48,690 bases of DNA from Falsochrobactrum ovis (GTDB lineage: Bacteria > Pseudomonadota > Alphaproteobacteria > Rhizobiales > Rhizobiaceae), in contig NZ_QLMK01000016.1 of assembly GCF_003259955.1 (NCBI RefSeq), positions 1 through 48,690 on the forward strand. Reading direction: 5' to 3'. A program made the position numbers and the translations under genes. Shown in pieces: positions 1-9,170 of this stretch. The number at the start of each line of letters is the position of its first letter. Position 1 is the stretch's first letter. The notes beneath the pieces are model-generated. The model was not told the origin of the DNA, made no database searches, and saw only the letters and a program-made list of their open reading frames with translations.

Positions 1-2
1 AG

Positions 3-146
3 CGCCGCTACAAACGGCGCAACCGGATCGAGATCATGTTCGGGCGTCTAAAAGACTGGCGACGTGTCGCTACGCGCTACGACAGGTGCCCTATGACCTT
101 CTTCTCTGCCATCGCTCTCGCCGCAACCGTTATCTTCTGGCTATGA
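3..146 (+). mobile_element. IS5-family transposase, C-terminal remnant (cut by window edge)
   Basis: The open frame from base 3 to the TGA at 144-146 encodes 47 residues. It contains the conserved end of IS5-family (IS427-like) DDE transposases: the RNRIE segment with the catalytic Glu, then GRLKDWRRVATRYDR, then a hydrophobic tail ending FWL. The 5' part lies outside the window, so whether the element is intact cannot be judged. Its terminal inverted repeat would be expected within about 30 bases after the stop, but I could not define it without the other end. It marks a possible insertion or rearrangement point next to the uronate region. Confidence 0.85.
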
Positions 147-723
147 GCAATGAGTCCTGAGCCTAACCGATGGTTCCAGTTCAATTCCAGAGGTCAGAAC
201 GACGGTTACTTAATTACGATTGCATTTAATTGCAATAGTTTTTACGCAATTAAATTGCTCGCCCAATGGAGGAGGTTTTGTCAGCATCTAATATAAGCGA
301 GGCGTGAAATCAGCCATTCACGACAATACAATTTGTCGGCATGCAAAAGTACAAACAAACTCAAAGAATGAGAACTTCGTTGATGCAATCAATCTGACGT
401 AAACTTGAGCGTTCTGGTCTCAGCCCCAAAGCTTATAATATGTAGAGAATGGACTGATCTTCGTGGCTTGCACTGTCGAGCGACACTCGAAGCGGCTTAA
501 TTTTTGCGTTCGACCCTCATCGCTTCACCTTATCAGAAAACACACCAGCCTGATCATAACTCGCTGGCTGCTCCCTTTGGTCGTTAAAAACTGTGATTGC
601 TATGACGCAACATATCAATACCATGCTGCCGGGCATTGCTGAATTACGACAAACTTGAACGGGTTTTTCTGATCAGAGCTACATGTAATCCTAAGTAAAT
701 CAAACAAGCGCAGGAGGATATTA
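147..723. other. Non-coding stretch upstream of uxuA
   Basis: This is 577 bases between the transposase end and uxuA with no convincing gene. It is AT-rich and contains several short palindromes (219-236, 246-258, 321-338) that may be regulator sites. The Shine-Dalgarno AGGAGG at 712-717 belongs to uxuA. I see no clear sigma-70 promoter. Confidence 0.6.
219..258. promoter_or_regulatory. Paired AT-rich palindromes, candidate operator
   Basis: ATTGCA and TGCAAT (219-224 and 231-236) flank a 6-base centre. About 24 bases further on, GCAATT-A-AATTGC (246-258) is a perfect palindrome. The two share the GCAwTTAAwTTGC-like core. A third inverted repeat, CGACAA-N6-TTGTCG, lies at 321-338. They sit far upstream of uxuA (start 724), so the regulated promoter is uncertain. 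The leftover IS end may also contribute. Confidence 0.3.
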
Positions 724-1920
724 ATGCGTCAGGGATGGAGATGGTTTGGGCCTCATGACAGTGTATCACTGGATGATGTGAGGCAGGCGGGTGCGACAGA
801 TATTGTCTCGGCATTACATGAAGTCCCGATTGGCGACGCATGGACAAATGAGCAAGTGGCCGATCGTAAAAATTTGATTGAAACGACGCCTTCCGGACGC
901 ACACCGCTTATCTGGAGGGTAGTAGAAAGCATTCCTATTTCGGATAAAATCAAGCGAGAAGGACGTTCTGCGCGCCAAGATATCGCCGCATGGATCGCTT
1001 CAATGGAAGCTCTAGCCAAGAACGACGTTAAAATTATCTGCTATAATTTTATGCCGGTTGTTGATTGGTGCCGAACTGATCTTGATTATGAAATTTCCAC
1101 TGGCGCTACTGCCATGTATTTTGATCAAAATCGATTTGCTGCGTTTGATTTACATATTTTACAGCGACAAGATGCGGAGCGGGATTATTCAGAAGAGGAT
1201 CGCATTGCCGCTCGGGCAAGTTTCGAAGCTATGAGCCAGGCTGATATCGATCAGCTTATTTTCAATATTGCAAGCGCTCTTCCTGGCTCCACAACCGAGC
1301 CTTTAACGATTCCGGCCTTTCGAGACAAATTAGAAACTTATGCCCAAATTACTCCGCAAAAACTTCGCCAAAACCTCATTGAGTTTTTGGAAGAAGTGAC
1401 CCCCGTTGCAGAAAAGCTTGGCGTATACCTGACTTTGCATCCTGATGACCCGCCACGCTCACTATTTGGTTTGCCACGTATTGCCTCCACTGAAGCAGAT
1501 TATGCAGCTATCTTCGATGCGGTGCCTTCAGAGGCAAACGGCATGTGCTTCTGTTTCGGAAGCCTTGGTGTGCGCGCTGATAATGATCTGCCTAAAATGG
1601 CGAAGCGCTTTGCATCACGAATTTACTTCTCGCATTTACGGGCAACGACGCGACTGGGCGATGGCCGTAGTTTCTACGAAGCAGCCCATCTGGAGGGCGA
1701 TGTTGATATGGTCGCTTTGTTACGTGTTTTGGTCGAAGAAGATCGTAAACGTGACAAAACCCGAAAGATAGTTTTCCGTTCAGACCATGGTCACAGAATG
1801 CTCGATGATCTTTCGAAAAAAGTTACACCGGGCTATCCAGCGATCGGACGTTTGCGAGGGCTAGCAGAATTGCGCGGCATTATTACGGCCTTAGATGCAG
1901 ATGCTTTGTGTGATGGGTGA
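724..1920 (+). CDS. uxuA: Mannonate dehydratase UxuA
   Basis: Dehydrates D-mannonate to 2-keto-3-deoxygluconate (EC 4.2.1.8) in the cytoplasm, the last specific step of the isomerase route for glucuronate. The 398-residue length matches the family. Recognisable conserved segments are WRWFGPHDSVSLDDVRQAGA at the N-terminus, CYNFMPVVDW near residue 110, HPDDPPR with metal-binding His/Asp near 242, the Cys-bearing MCFCFGS near 275, SHLRAT near 305 and RSDHGH near 355. The start is supported by AGGAGG six bases upstream. It stands as its own unit: a strong terminator follows and the next operon begins about 200 bases later. KDG made here would need KDG kinase and aldolase, which are not in the window. 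Confidence 0.95.
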   Translation: MRQGWRWFGPHDSVSLDDVRQAGATDIVSALHEVPIGDAWTNEQVADRKNLIETTPSGRTPLIWRVVESIPISDKIKREGRSARQDIAAWIASMEALAKNDVKIICYNFMPVVDWCRTDLDYEISTGATAMYFDQNRFAAFDLHILQRQDAERDYSEEDRIAARASFEAMSQADIDQLIFNIASALPGSTTEPLTIPAFRDKLETYAQITPQKLRQNLIEFLEEVTPVAEKLGVYLTLHPDDPPRSLFGLPRIASTEADYAAIFDAVPSEANGMCFCFGSLGVRADNDLPKMAKRFASRIYFSHLRATTRLGDGRSFYEAAHLEGDVDMVALLRVLVEEDRKRDKTRKIVFRSDHGHRMLDDLSKKVTPGYPAIGRLRGLAELRGIITALDADALCDG

Positions 1921-1929
1921 AACTAACGA

Positions 1930-1966
1930 GGCTGTGCATCCAATTTGATGCACAGCCCAATTTTTT
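1930..1966 (+). terminator. Rho-independent terminator after uxuA
   Basis: A perfect 11-bp stem (GGCTGTGCATC at 1930-1940 and GATGCACAGCC at 1947-1957) with a six-base loop is followed by AATTTTTT. This separates uxuA from the uxaC operon. Confidence 0.9.
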
Positions 1967-2057
1967 AGGCTGTGTGATGGTTGGGCCTACAGGCCCGACC
2001 GCAGATTTAAGCGATCAAAACTATTATCTGAATAAGATAAACATACTTATTTTAAAG

Positions 2058-2103
2058 TTATCATGACAATTATCATTGATAATCGCGATTTATCATGATG
2101 ATA
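2058..2103. promoter_or_regulatory. TATCAT-type operator cluster upstream of uxaC
   Basis: Two perfect 13-bp palindromes are seen: TTATCA-T-TGATAA (2070-2082) and TATCAT-G-ATGATA (2091-2103), with starts 21 bp apart, about two helical turns. A further TTATCATGACA half-like element lies at 2058-2068. They precede uxaC by 40-90 bases. The spacing suggests cooperative binding by a dimeric repressor; the GntR proteins encoded at 6260 or 8034 are obvious candidates, by inference only. Confidence 0.55.
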
Positions 2104-2145
2104 TATTGCCAACCCAGATAATGCTTAATGAAAAGAGGGGGGCTT

Positions 2146-3546
2146 ATGTCGCTAAATCCTGATCGCTTATTTCCCATTGAAGCCGATGCTCGTCAGATTG
2201 CGCGCCGATTATACAAATCCGTAGAAAACTTACCGATTATCTCGCCCCACGGCCATACTGAGCCGGTATGGTATGCTAGAAATGAACCATTTCCCGATCC
2301 TGCCAGCTTATTTGTTAAACCGGATCATTATATTTTCCGTATGCTTTATTCTCAGGGGATTAGCCTTGAAAGTCTTGGTATTCCACGCAAGGACGGCAGT
2401 TTAGTCGAAACTGATGCTCGCAAAATTTGGAGAATTTTTGCAAGCAACTGGTACCTATTTCGCGCCACACCATCACGCATGTGGTTTGAGCATTCTATGG
2501 AAACGATTTTTGGCATTACCGAACGGTTGACCGCCGATAATGCTGATGTGTTTTTTGATCGTATTTCAGAGCAGCTAACACAGCCGCATATGCGTCCAAG
2601 GGCGCTCTATGAACGATTTAACATTGAAGCGATCTCGACGACAGATTCAGCGACAGATGATCTCAAATATCACGATGAAATTTTAGCATCGGGCTGGAAG
2701 GGGCGTGTGCTGCCCGCTTATAGGCCAGATGCTGTTATTGATGCTTCGCGTCCTGACTTTCAGACTGAATTAAAAAAGTTTTTTGAACTTGCCGGCACCG
2801 ATCAAACCTATCAGGGATATTTGGAAGCACACCGTATCCGACGTGCTTATTTCATTGCCCGAGGCGCAACTTCTACCGATCACGGCCATCCCACCGCGCG
2901 CACAGCAAATCTATCGCCATTGGAAGCAGAGCGACTTTTTAATCGTATCCTCAAAGGTGATGTATCTCCAGAAGATGCTGAATTATTCAGGGCGCAAATG
3001 CTGACTGAAATGGCAGGGATGAGCATTGAAGATGGATTGGTCATGCAAATACATCCAGGCTCTATGCGCAATCATAATCCCATAATATTTGATAAATTCG
3101 GGCTAGATAAAGGTGCGGATATTCCACGCCCTACTGGCTATGTGGAAGAGCTAAAACCCCTGCTTGATGCTTACGGCAATGATCCGCGTTTAACGCTTAT
3201 TATCTTTACCTTGGATGAAACCAGCTATAGTCGTGAGCTTGCGCCGCTTGCAGGACATTACCCGGCTTTGCGCTTGGGGCCCGCCTGGTGGTTCTTTGAC
3301 AGTCCCGAAGGCATACGTCGCTATCGAGAACTGGTTACTGAAACGGCTGGTTTTTATAACACAGTCGGTTTCAACGACGATACACGAGCTTATCTTTCCA
3401 TTCCAGCAAGGCATGATATGGCGCGTCGCGTTGATTGCGCATATCTCGCACGACTTGTTGCTGATCATCGTTTGGATGAAGATGAAGCTTATGAGGTGGC
3501 TCAAGATCTCAGTTACCGATTGGCAAAATCAGCATATAAAATTTAG
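2146..3546 (+). CDS. uxaC: Glucuronate (uronate) isomerase UxaC
   Basis: Interconverts D-glucuronate with D-fructuronate and D-galacturonate with D-tagaturonate (EC 5.3.1.12). It is an amidohydrolase-fold enzyme of 466 residues from this start, close to the usual 465-470. The family signature SPHGHTEP (His-x-His metal ligands) lies near residue 34. PDHYIFRMLYSQG and the C-terminal GFNDDTRAYLSIPARHD are also typical. I prefer ATG 2146, just behind a GAGGGGGG Shine-Dalgarno; the ATG at 2128 would place that purine run inside the gene. It is the first gene of uxaC-uxuB-oxidoreductase; the uxuB reading frame begins at its stop codon. Confidence 0.95.
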   Translation: MSLNPDRLFPIEADARQIARRLYKSVENLPIISPHGHTEPVWYARNEPFPDPASLFVKPDHYIFRMLYSQGISLESLGIPRKDGSLVETDARKIWRIFASNWYLFRATPSRMWFEHSMETIFGITERLTADNADVFFDRISEQLTQPHMRPRALYERFNIEAISTTDSATDDLKYHDEILASGWKGRVLPAYRPDAVIDASRPDFQTELKKFFELAGTDQTYQGYLEAHRIRRAYFIARGATSTDHGHPTARTANLSPLEAERLFNRILKGDVSPEDAELFRAQMLTEMAGMSIEDGLVMQIHPGSMRNHNPIIFDKFGLDKGADIPRPTGYVEELKPLLDAYGNDPRLTLIIFTLDETSYSRELAPLAGHYPALRLGPAWWFFDSPEGIRRYRELVTETAGFYNTVGFNDDTRAYLSIPARHDMARRVDCAYLARLVADHRLDEDEAYEVAQDLSYRLAKSAYKI

Positions 3547-3560
3547 TGGATCTGCTTGAA

Positions 3561-5051
3561 ATGAACGAGGCAAATTTGAAACTATCAACTGCCACGCTAG
3601 CAACATTACCACAAAGCGTTGAACGTCCACTTTATAATCGAGCTGAGATTACAGCTGGCATCGTTCATCTGGGAGTTGGTGCGTTCCACCGTGCCCATCA
3701 AGCAGTTTATACGGATGATATTCTGCAAGAGGGACCGCCAGGTTGGGGAATTATTGGCGTCTCCTTGCACAGTCCTGCAACGCGAGATGCTTTGGAACCG
3801 CAGGATCATCTTTATACCGTCACAATCCGCTCTTCCAGCCAGGAAAAAGTCAGGGTCATTGGCAGTATTTTGAAACTACTCGTGGCTCCGGAAAGCCCGC
3901 AGGCAGTACTGGATGCAATGTGTGATCCACATGTCAAAATTGTATCTCTGACAATCACAGAAAAGGGCTATTGCTATGCATTTGCGTCAGCGAGCCTTGA
4001 TGAGGCACATGCGGATATTATCCATGATCTGCAGAATCCTGAAAAGCCTCGATCTGCGCTTGGCTATATTGTTGAAGCATTGCATCGACGTCGCGAAGCT
4101 GGGCTTATGCCTTTCACGCTCTTGTCCTGCGATAATCTGCCCGATAATGGCCAGACGTTGAAGCGCGTCATTCTACAGTTTGCCAGTTTGCGTGATAAAA
4201 ACCTGGCCGATTACATTGAGCACAATGTTTCTTTCCCCTCCACCATGGTTGATCGAATTGTACCGGCAACGACGGACGAAGATCGCGCTGCGATTACTGA
4301 AACGATTGGCGTGACAGATGCCTGGCCGATTATGACCGAAGCTTTTAGCCAATGGGTGGTGGAAGATAGATTTTTGTCTGGTCGCCCGGCTTGGGAAAAT
4401 GTCGGCGTTACCTTCGTGGATGACGTCAGTGCTTTCGAATTGATGAAGCTTCGTCTTTTAAATGGCAGTCATTCTACAATGGCTTATCTGGGCTATCTTG
4501 CAGGGTGTGAAACCATTTCGGATGTCATGCAGAATAAAGATTTTGAGCGGTTCATCAAAGAGATGATGGATCAGGAGATCAGCCCGACACTAGCACAATT
4601 GGCTGGTTTTGATCTTGAATTTTATAAAAATGAACTCATTGAACGCTTTCAAAATGCGGCTTTAAAACATCGTACTTGGCAGATTGCCATGGACGGCAGC
4701 CAAAAACTACCCCAACGTTTACTGGGCACGATCAAGGATCGTTTAGCGCACGGTCAGCCGATTGATCGTTTGGCTTTAGGTGTCGCTGGCTGGATGCGTT
4801 ACGCTAGAGGCGTTGATGAAAAAGGCGCTGTGATTGATGTTCGTGATCCACTGAAAGAGTTGTTTCAAGCACGTGTCCAGCCATATAAAACAGCTCCCGA
4901 CATAGTGGCGGCCTTTTGTTCGCTTGAAGAAATATTTAATAGAGAACTGGCTGACGATAACCGCTTTAGAACGACTGTCTCGGCAGCTCTGTCACGTTTG
5001 CTAGAAGTCGGTGCCGCAAACGCAGTGGCAGAATTTATACCGCATAACTAA
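3561..5051 (+). CDS. uxuB: Mannitol dehydrogenase-family fructuronate reductase UxuB
   Basis: NAD-dependent polyol/uronate dehydrogenase that reduces D-fructuronate to D-mannonate (EC 1.1.1.57), linking UxaC to UxuA. About 496 residues, the normal family length. Motifs are HLGVGAFHRAHQ near residue 35 (nucleotide-binding start), DRIVPATT near 230, and the catalytic K-x-R-L-L-N-G-x-H motif near 298. The start is uncertain: ATG 3561 has only a weak GGA upstream, while GTG 3546 overlaps the uxaC stop (TAGTG) and could be used by translational coupling. A tagaturonate or mannitol preference cannot be excluded, but neighbouring uxaC and uxuA favour fructuronate. Confidence 0.9.
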   Translation: MNEANLKLSTATLATLPQSVERPLYNRAEITAGIVHLGVGAFHRAHQAVYTDDILQEGPPGWGIIGVSLHSPATRDALEPQDHLYTVTIRSSSQEKVRVIGSILKLLVAPESPQAVLDAMCDPHVKIVSLTITEKGYCYAFASASLDEAHADIIHDLQNPEKPRSALGYIVEALHRRREAGLMPFTLLSCDNLPDNGQTLKRVILQFASLRDKNLADYIEHNVSFPSTMVDRIVPATTDEDRAAITETIGVTDAWPIMTEAFSQWVVEDRFLSGRPAWENVGVTFVDDVSAFELMKLRLLNGSHSTMAYLGYLAGCETISDVMQNKDFERFIKEMMDQEISPTLAQLAGFDLEFYKNELIERFQNAALKHRTWQIAMDGSQKLPQRLLGTIKDRLAHGQPIDRLALGVAGWMRYARGVDEKGAVIDVRDPLKELFQARVQPYKTAPDIVAAFCSLEEIFNRELADDNRFRTTVSAALSRLLEVGAANAVAEFIPHN

Positions 5052-5084
5052 TAATATTATGCTGCTTTAAGCTGGGTGGGGGAT

Positions 5085-6137
5085 ATGACCGTTGCACGAA
5101 CTAAAAAAGCAGTGATCATCGGCGTTGGTATGGTCGCGCAAACGCATTTAGATGCAATAGCCGCATCTAATGCAGTCATTTTGCATGGTATTATGGGACG
5201 AGATAGCCAACGCGCGCTAGCATTTCATAATAAAGCAGAAGCTCAACTCGGTTATCGCCTGCGGCATTATAATAGAATTGATGAAATCGCGGGCGATGAA
5301 GCCGTTGATTTCGGCATCATCTTGACCCCGCCAAATGTCAGAGAGGAAATAATCACGCCTTTAGCCAAGGCCGGTAAGCATATATTGCTAGAAAAGCCGG
5401 TCGGCAGAAATAGCGATGAGGCCAGACAAATAGTCGATATTTGCCAGAAGCATGGCGTGTCTCTTGGCATTGTATTTCAAATGCGGATGCGTGAAGCTTC
5501 CAAAATTGCTGCAGAGATCATTCGTGATGGTGCATTGGGTAGGCTTGCTCTTTGCGAGGTCTCGGTTCCATGGTGGCGTCCGCAGACTTATTATGATGAG
5601 CCGGGTCGCGGCACCTATTCACGCGATGGTGGTGGTGTTTTGCTAACGCAAGCTATTCATATAATTGATTTAACCTTGAGTTTAACCGGGCGCGCGGAAA
5701 CGGTTCAAGCTATGGCGGTTACGTCACGCATGCATGAGATGGAAGCGGAAGATTTTGTCACTGCCGGTATTAAATTTGCAAATGGAGCGGCCGGCTCGTT
5801 TATGGCTTCAACTGCGAGTTTTCCTGGATCTAGCGAGGTAATAGCTCTGCATTTTGAAAAAGCCACCTTACGGCTGCATTCAGGGCAGTTGGACATTCAT
5901 TGGCATGATGGCCGCACAGAAACGATTGGTTCACAAGGGCAATCAGGAACCGGTGCTAATCCTATGGCTTTTTCACACGATCTGCATCAAGCGATCATTG
6001 AAGACTTTGCCGAATCTTTGGTCAAATTGCGCAAACCAGCCATTAGTGGAACAGACGCTTTGCCCGCCCATGCCTTGATTGATGCAATGTTGCTGTCGGC
6101 GAAAACCGGCTGTAAGGAACCGGTTATTGTTCGCTGA
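5085..6137 (+). CDS. Gfo/Idh/MocA-family oxidoreductase
   Basis: NAD(P)-dependent sugar or sugar-acid dehydrogenase with an N-terminal Rossmann fold (IGVGMVAQTH near residue 13) and the EKPVG motif carrying the catalytic Lys near residue 99. A GGGVLLTQAIHIIDL segment near 185 holds the family's Asp/His region. The 350-residue length is normal. ATG 5085 is chosen because GGTGGGGGAT lies directly upstream; GTG 5076 would be an alternative. It is the third gene of the uxaC operon, 33 bases after uxuB. The substrate is not determined; oxidation or epimerisation of a uronate, uronolactone or O-substituted sugar acid that feeds the pathway is an inference from position. Confidence 0.85.
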   Translation: MTVARTKKAVIIGVGMVAQTHLDAIAASNAVILHGIMGRDSQRALAFHNKAEAQLGYRLRHYNRIDEIAGDEAVDFGIILTPPNVREEIITPLAKAGKHILLEKPVGRNSDEARQIVDICQKHGVSLGIVFQMRMREASKIAAEIIRDGALGRLALCEVSVPWWRPQTYYDEPGRGTYSRDGGGVLLTQAIHIIDLTLSLTGRAETVQAMAVTSRMHEMEAEDFVTAGIKFANGAAGSFMASTASFPGSSEVIALHFEKATLRLHSGQLDIHWHDGRTETIGSQGQSGTGANPMAFSHDLHQAIIEDFAESLVKLRKPAISGTDALPAHALIDAMLLSAKTGCKEPVIVR

Positions 6138-6198
6138 TTAAGCAGAGCTCTATTTATTTATACCGATCAATCTATGCTATGGACTGATGAAATAGGTT

Positions 6199-6228
6199 AT
6201 AATGGGTTACAAAGTACATAAATTATGT
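6199..6228. promoter_or_regulatory. Candidate -10 and palindrome upstream of gntR (6260)
   Basis: A consensus-like TATAAT lies at 6199-6204, without a good -35. Just downstream is a perfect 13-bp palindrome, ACATAA-A-TTATGT (6216-6228). The position fits autorepression of the following GntR gene. Low certainty. Confidence 0.35.
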
Positions 6229-6259
6229 GCAGGCTTTGGATGTGTAGCCCCTAGGATGA

Positions 6260-7015
6260 ATGACGGTTTCTGATATGGAAAATGTTCATAATAAGTCTTT
6301 GGCTCGTCATCGCGATGGAAGCTTGACGCGTAATCTTACCAATATTTTACGTGAAAATATTTTGGCCGGAAATCCTGCACCTGGCGAAAAACTGCCAAGT
6401 GAAGCCAAGTTAATTAAACAGCATAATGTGAGCCGAACCGTTATACGAGAAGCTATTTCAGTGCTGCGCGAAGAGGGGTTAGTTGAGCCTCGTCAAGGCG
6501 CTGGAGTTTTCGTGCTTGAGCCATCTTCAATCGCAGGTCCCATACTTGAAGGAATTGACCCTAAAAGAATTTCATCCGTTGTTGAAGCGCTTGAACTACG
6601 CACAGCGATTGAAGTGGAGGCTGCTTTTCTTGCGGCCTCACGTTGCTCGCCCCAACAAGAAGAAAATATTATCAGAGCGTTTCAAGAAGTTGGCAACTGT
6701 ATTAAAAATGGACGTTCAACAGCTAAGGCTGACTTCGCTCTTCATCTTGCCATCGCTGAAGCAAGTAATAATCGACGTTTTGTTGATCTAATTAATTTGC
6801 TGGGTGGCGATATGATCCCTCGCGCAGCTTTTGGTCAGCGTGCTGAAATTGCTTCAGCCTCTTATTTGGATAAATTGCACGAAGAGCATCGCCGTATTGT
6901 GACTGCGATTTCCAATCGCGATCCCCTCGCAGCGCGAGAGGCTATGCGTGATCACCTTGCAGGCAGTCAGCGGCGATACCGGGCCTATCTTAATACACAA
7001 GCTGCCAACTTGTAA
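6260..7015 (+). CDS. GntR-family (FadR/FCD) transcriptional regulator
   Basis: A winged-helix DNA-binding domain (about residues 20-85, with KLPSEAKLIKQHNVSRTVIREAI) is followed by an all-helical FCD effector domain (about 100-235, ending HLAGSQRRYRAYL). The FCD metal/ligand residues are plausible in FALHLAIAEASNN and the terminal DHL. Length 251. It resembles the two other GntR proteins in this window (8034 and 18197), sharing the C-terminal H-L-x-x-S-x-x-R-Y pattern, so all three are probably paralogues. The start is uncertain, with AGGA only three bases upstream of ATG 6260. It lies between the uxaC operon and kdgD and probably represses one or both in response to a uronate intermediate. 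Confidence 0.9.
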   Translation: MTVSDMENVHNKSLARHRDGSLTRNLTNILRENILAGNPAPGEKLPSEAKLIKQHNVSRTVIREAISVLREEGLVEPRQGAGVFVLEPSSIAGPILEGIDPKRISSVVEALELRTAIEVEAAFLAASRCSPQQEENIIRAFQEVGNCIKNGRSTAKADFALHLAIAEASNNRRFVDLINLLGGDMIPRAAFGQRAEIASASYLDKLHEEHRRIVTAISNRDPLAAREAMRDHLAGSQRRYRAYLNTQAANL

Positions 7016-7025
7016 TAATAAGTAG

Positions 7026-7994
<969 letters not shown>

Positions 7995-8008
7995 TTTATA
8001 GTACCTTG

Positions 8009-8040
8009 AATAAGCCCGATTACTAGGTCGGGCTTATTTT
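8009..8040. terminator. Terminator between convergent kdgD and gntR
   Basis: AATAAGCCCGA (8009-8019) and TCGGGCTTATT (8028-8038) form an 11-bp stem with an eight-base loop and a short T tail on the plus strand. It covers the last codons of the leftward gntR gene (stop at 8034). It may serve both strands. Confidence 0.8.
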
Positions 8041-8753
8041 AATTCAGTAAGTTGTGTCTGACTATATCGGCGATGACTACGGGTCAGGTGCGCATGCATT
8101 GCTTTTTTAGCGGCCTCATTATTTTGTGCACTGATCGCTTCACAAATGCTTTGATGCTCATCAATAGTCATTTGAATGTAATCTCGGGTAATAAGATCGG
8201 GAAAAAGTTTTTCGGAAAAAGCCGGTTGTGGAATTATTCTTAAGCTCATGAGCTGAAAAAACTCAAGAAACGCATTATTATTTGTCGCTTCAGCGATAGA
8301 TTGGTGAAACGCAAGGTCCAATTGATCCAATTTTTCTTTGTTATCCAGCGATTTTTGGAAGTTTTGATGTATTTCCCAAATCTTGGCTTCTTGCGCCCAT
8401 GTGTGGCGTCTAGCAGCTAGTCCTGCGGCATGGACCTCAAATGCGAGCCTTAATTCAAGCAAGTCAATTGTTGACGCCTTCATTTGTGTTAATGGCGCGA
8501 GCGAGCTAATTTCTTCTGAATAAGCGGGTTGTAGTGGGCTTTTTTCACTTATAAATACGCCCACGCCGTGGCGTGAAATTAAATGCCCTTCGGTCCTTAA
8601 AGCGATCACCGCCTCACGGATAATGGTGCGACTAACGGAAAATTGCTCGGCAAGTTCGTGCAGTGTTGGAAGCTTTTCGCCAGGTTTGAGTTTATTTTCT
8701 GAAATATAATTCTTAAGCGCTTCAATTGTGCGGTTGGTGAGAGTCTGCGACAT
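8034..8753 (-). CDS. GntR-family (FadR/FCD) transcriptional regulator
   Basis: A 239-residue regulator with an N-terminal winged helix (EKLPTLHELAEQFSVSRTIIREAVIALR near residues 27-57) and an FCD domain from about residue 95, ending HLTRSHRRYSQTQL. GGAG stands close upstream of the ATG at 8753 on the minus strand. It is transcribed divergently from hyuA across a 417-base gap and convergently with kdgD. The divergent arrangement suggests control of hyuAB; the ligand is unknown. It is similar in layout to the GntR proteins at 6260 and 18197. Confidence 0.9.
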   Translation of the reverse strand: MSQTLTNRTIEALKNYISENKLKPGEKLPTLHELAEQFSVSRTIIREAVIALRTEGHLISRHGVGVFISEKSPLQPAYSEEISSLAPLTQMKASTIDLLELRLAFEVHAAGLAARRHTWAQEAKIWEIHQNFQKSLDNKEKLDQLDLAFHQSIAEATNNNAFLEFFQLMSLRIIPQPAFSEKLFPDLITRDYIQMTIDEHQSICEAISAQNNEAAKKAMHAHLTRSHRRYSQTQLTELK

Positions 8754-9170
8754 AGAATGCTCCGCTATTAATATAACGTAGCATGGGTCAAGGCGCGAAC
8801 AGTCCGGCCAATCTTGCTACATTTATTTTAGATCCAAAAGGCATGCTTAATGGGTGCCTTTGAAGAGAGATATGATCTCATTGTCAAAGCCAACATTCAA
8901 GGTCAATTGTTAAACCGCTTAGCTCTGCCAAAATTGTCGAGAGCCCGACAAATCTTTGTTCTTACATCCATTTCTTGGGGTCCACGACAATAAGTGATAT
9001 TATCTTATGTTTTTTAGCTTGACATGAGATAGTACTTCATAACTTATTACGATGAGTTAATTGCGCGCCCGAGGCGGCAAATCAGTGTCACTAATCCGGC
9101 CAGGCTTCTGTCAAGTTAGATTAAGGCCAAGACTATCGTCGCAAGAACTTATGCATATGGGGAGCGTTTG
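8754..9170. other. Divergent intergenic region gntR / hyuA
   Basis: No gene is seen in these 417 bases. It contains a 7-bp-arm hairpin (AAAGGCA at 8837-8843, TGCCTTT at 8855-8861), a promoter-like TTGACA at 9019-9024, and the hyuA Shine-Dalgarno GGGGAG at 9159-9164. If the promoter is real, hyuA has an untranslated leader of roughly 110 bases. Confidence 0.6.
9019..9049 (+). promoter_or_regulatory. Candidate hyuAB promoter and operator
   Basis: TTGACA (9019-9024) is followed by AT-rich candidates for the -10 (TTATTA at 9044-9049, spacer 19). Between them lies an imperfect palindrome, ATGA-N9-TCAT (9024-9040), with inner TA/TA symmetry. The kdgD palindrome shows the same ATGA-N9-TCAT arrangement, so related GntR proteins may read both sites. 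Confidence 0.45.

Noticed and set aside
594-658. Short frame ending MLPGIAELRQT before uxuA, looking like the tail of a protein
   Set aside because: Only about 20 residues remain before an upstream stop and no family is recognised.
1983-1996. GGGCCT-AC-AGGCCC hairpin after the uxuA terminator
   Set aside because: Six-base arms with a two-base loop; too small to assign a function.
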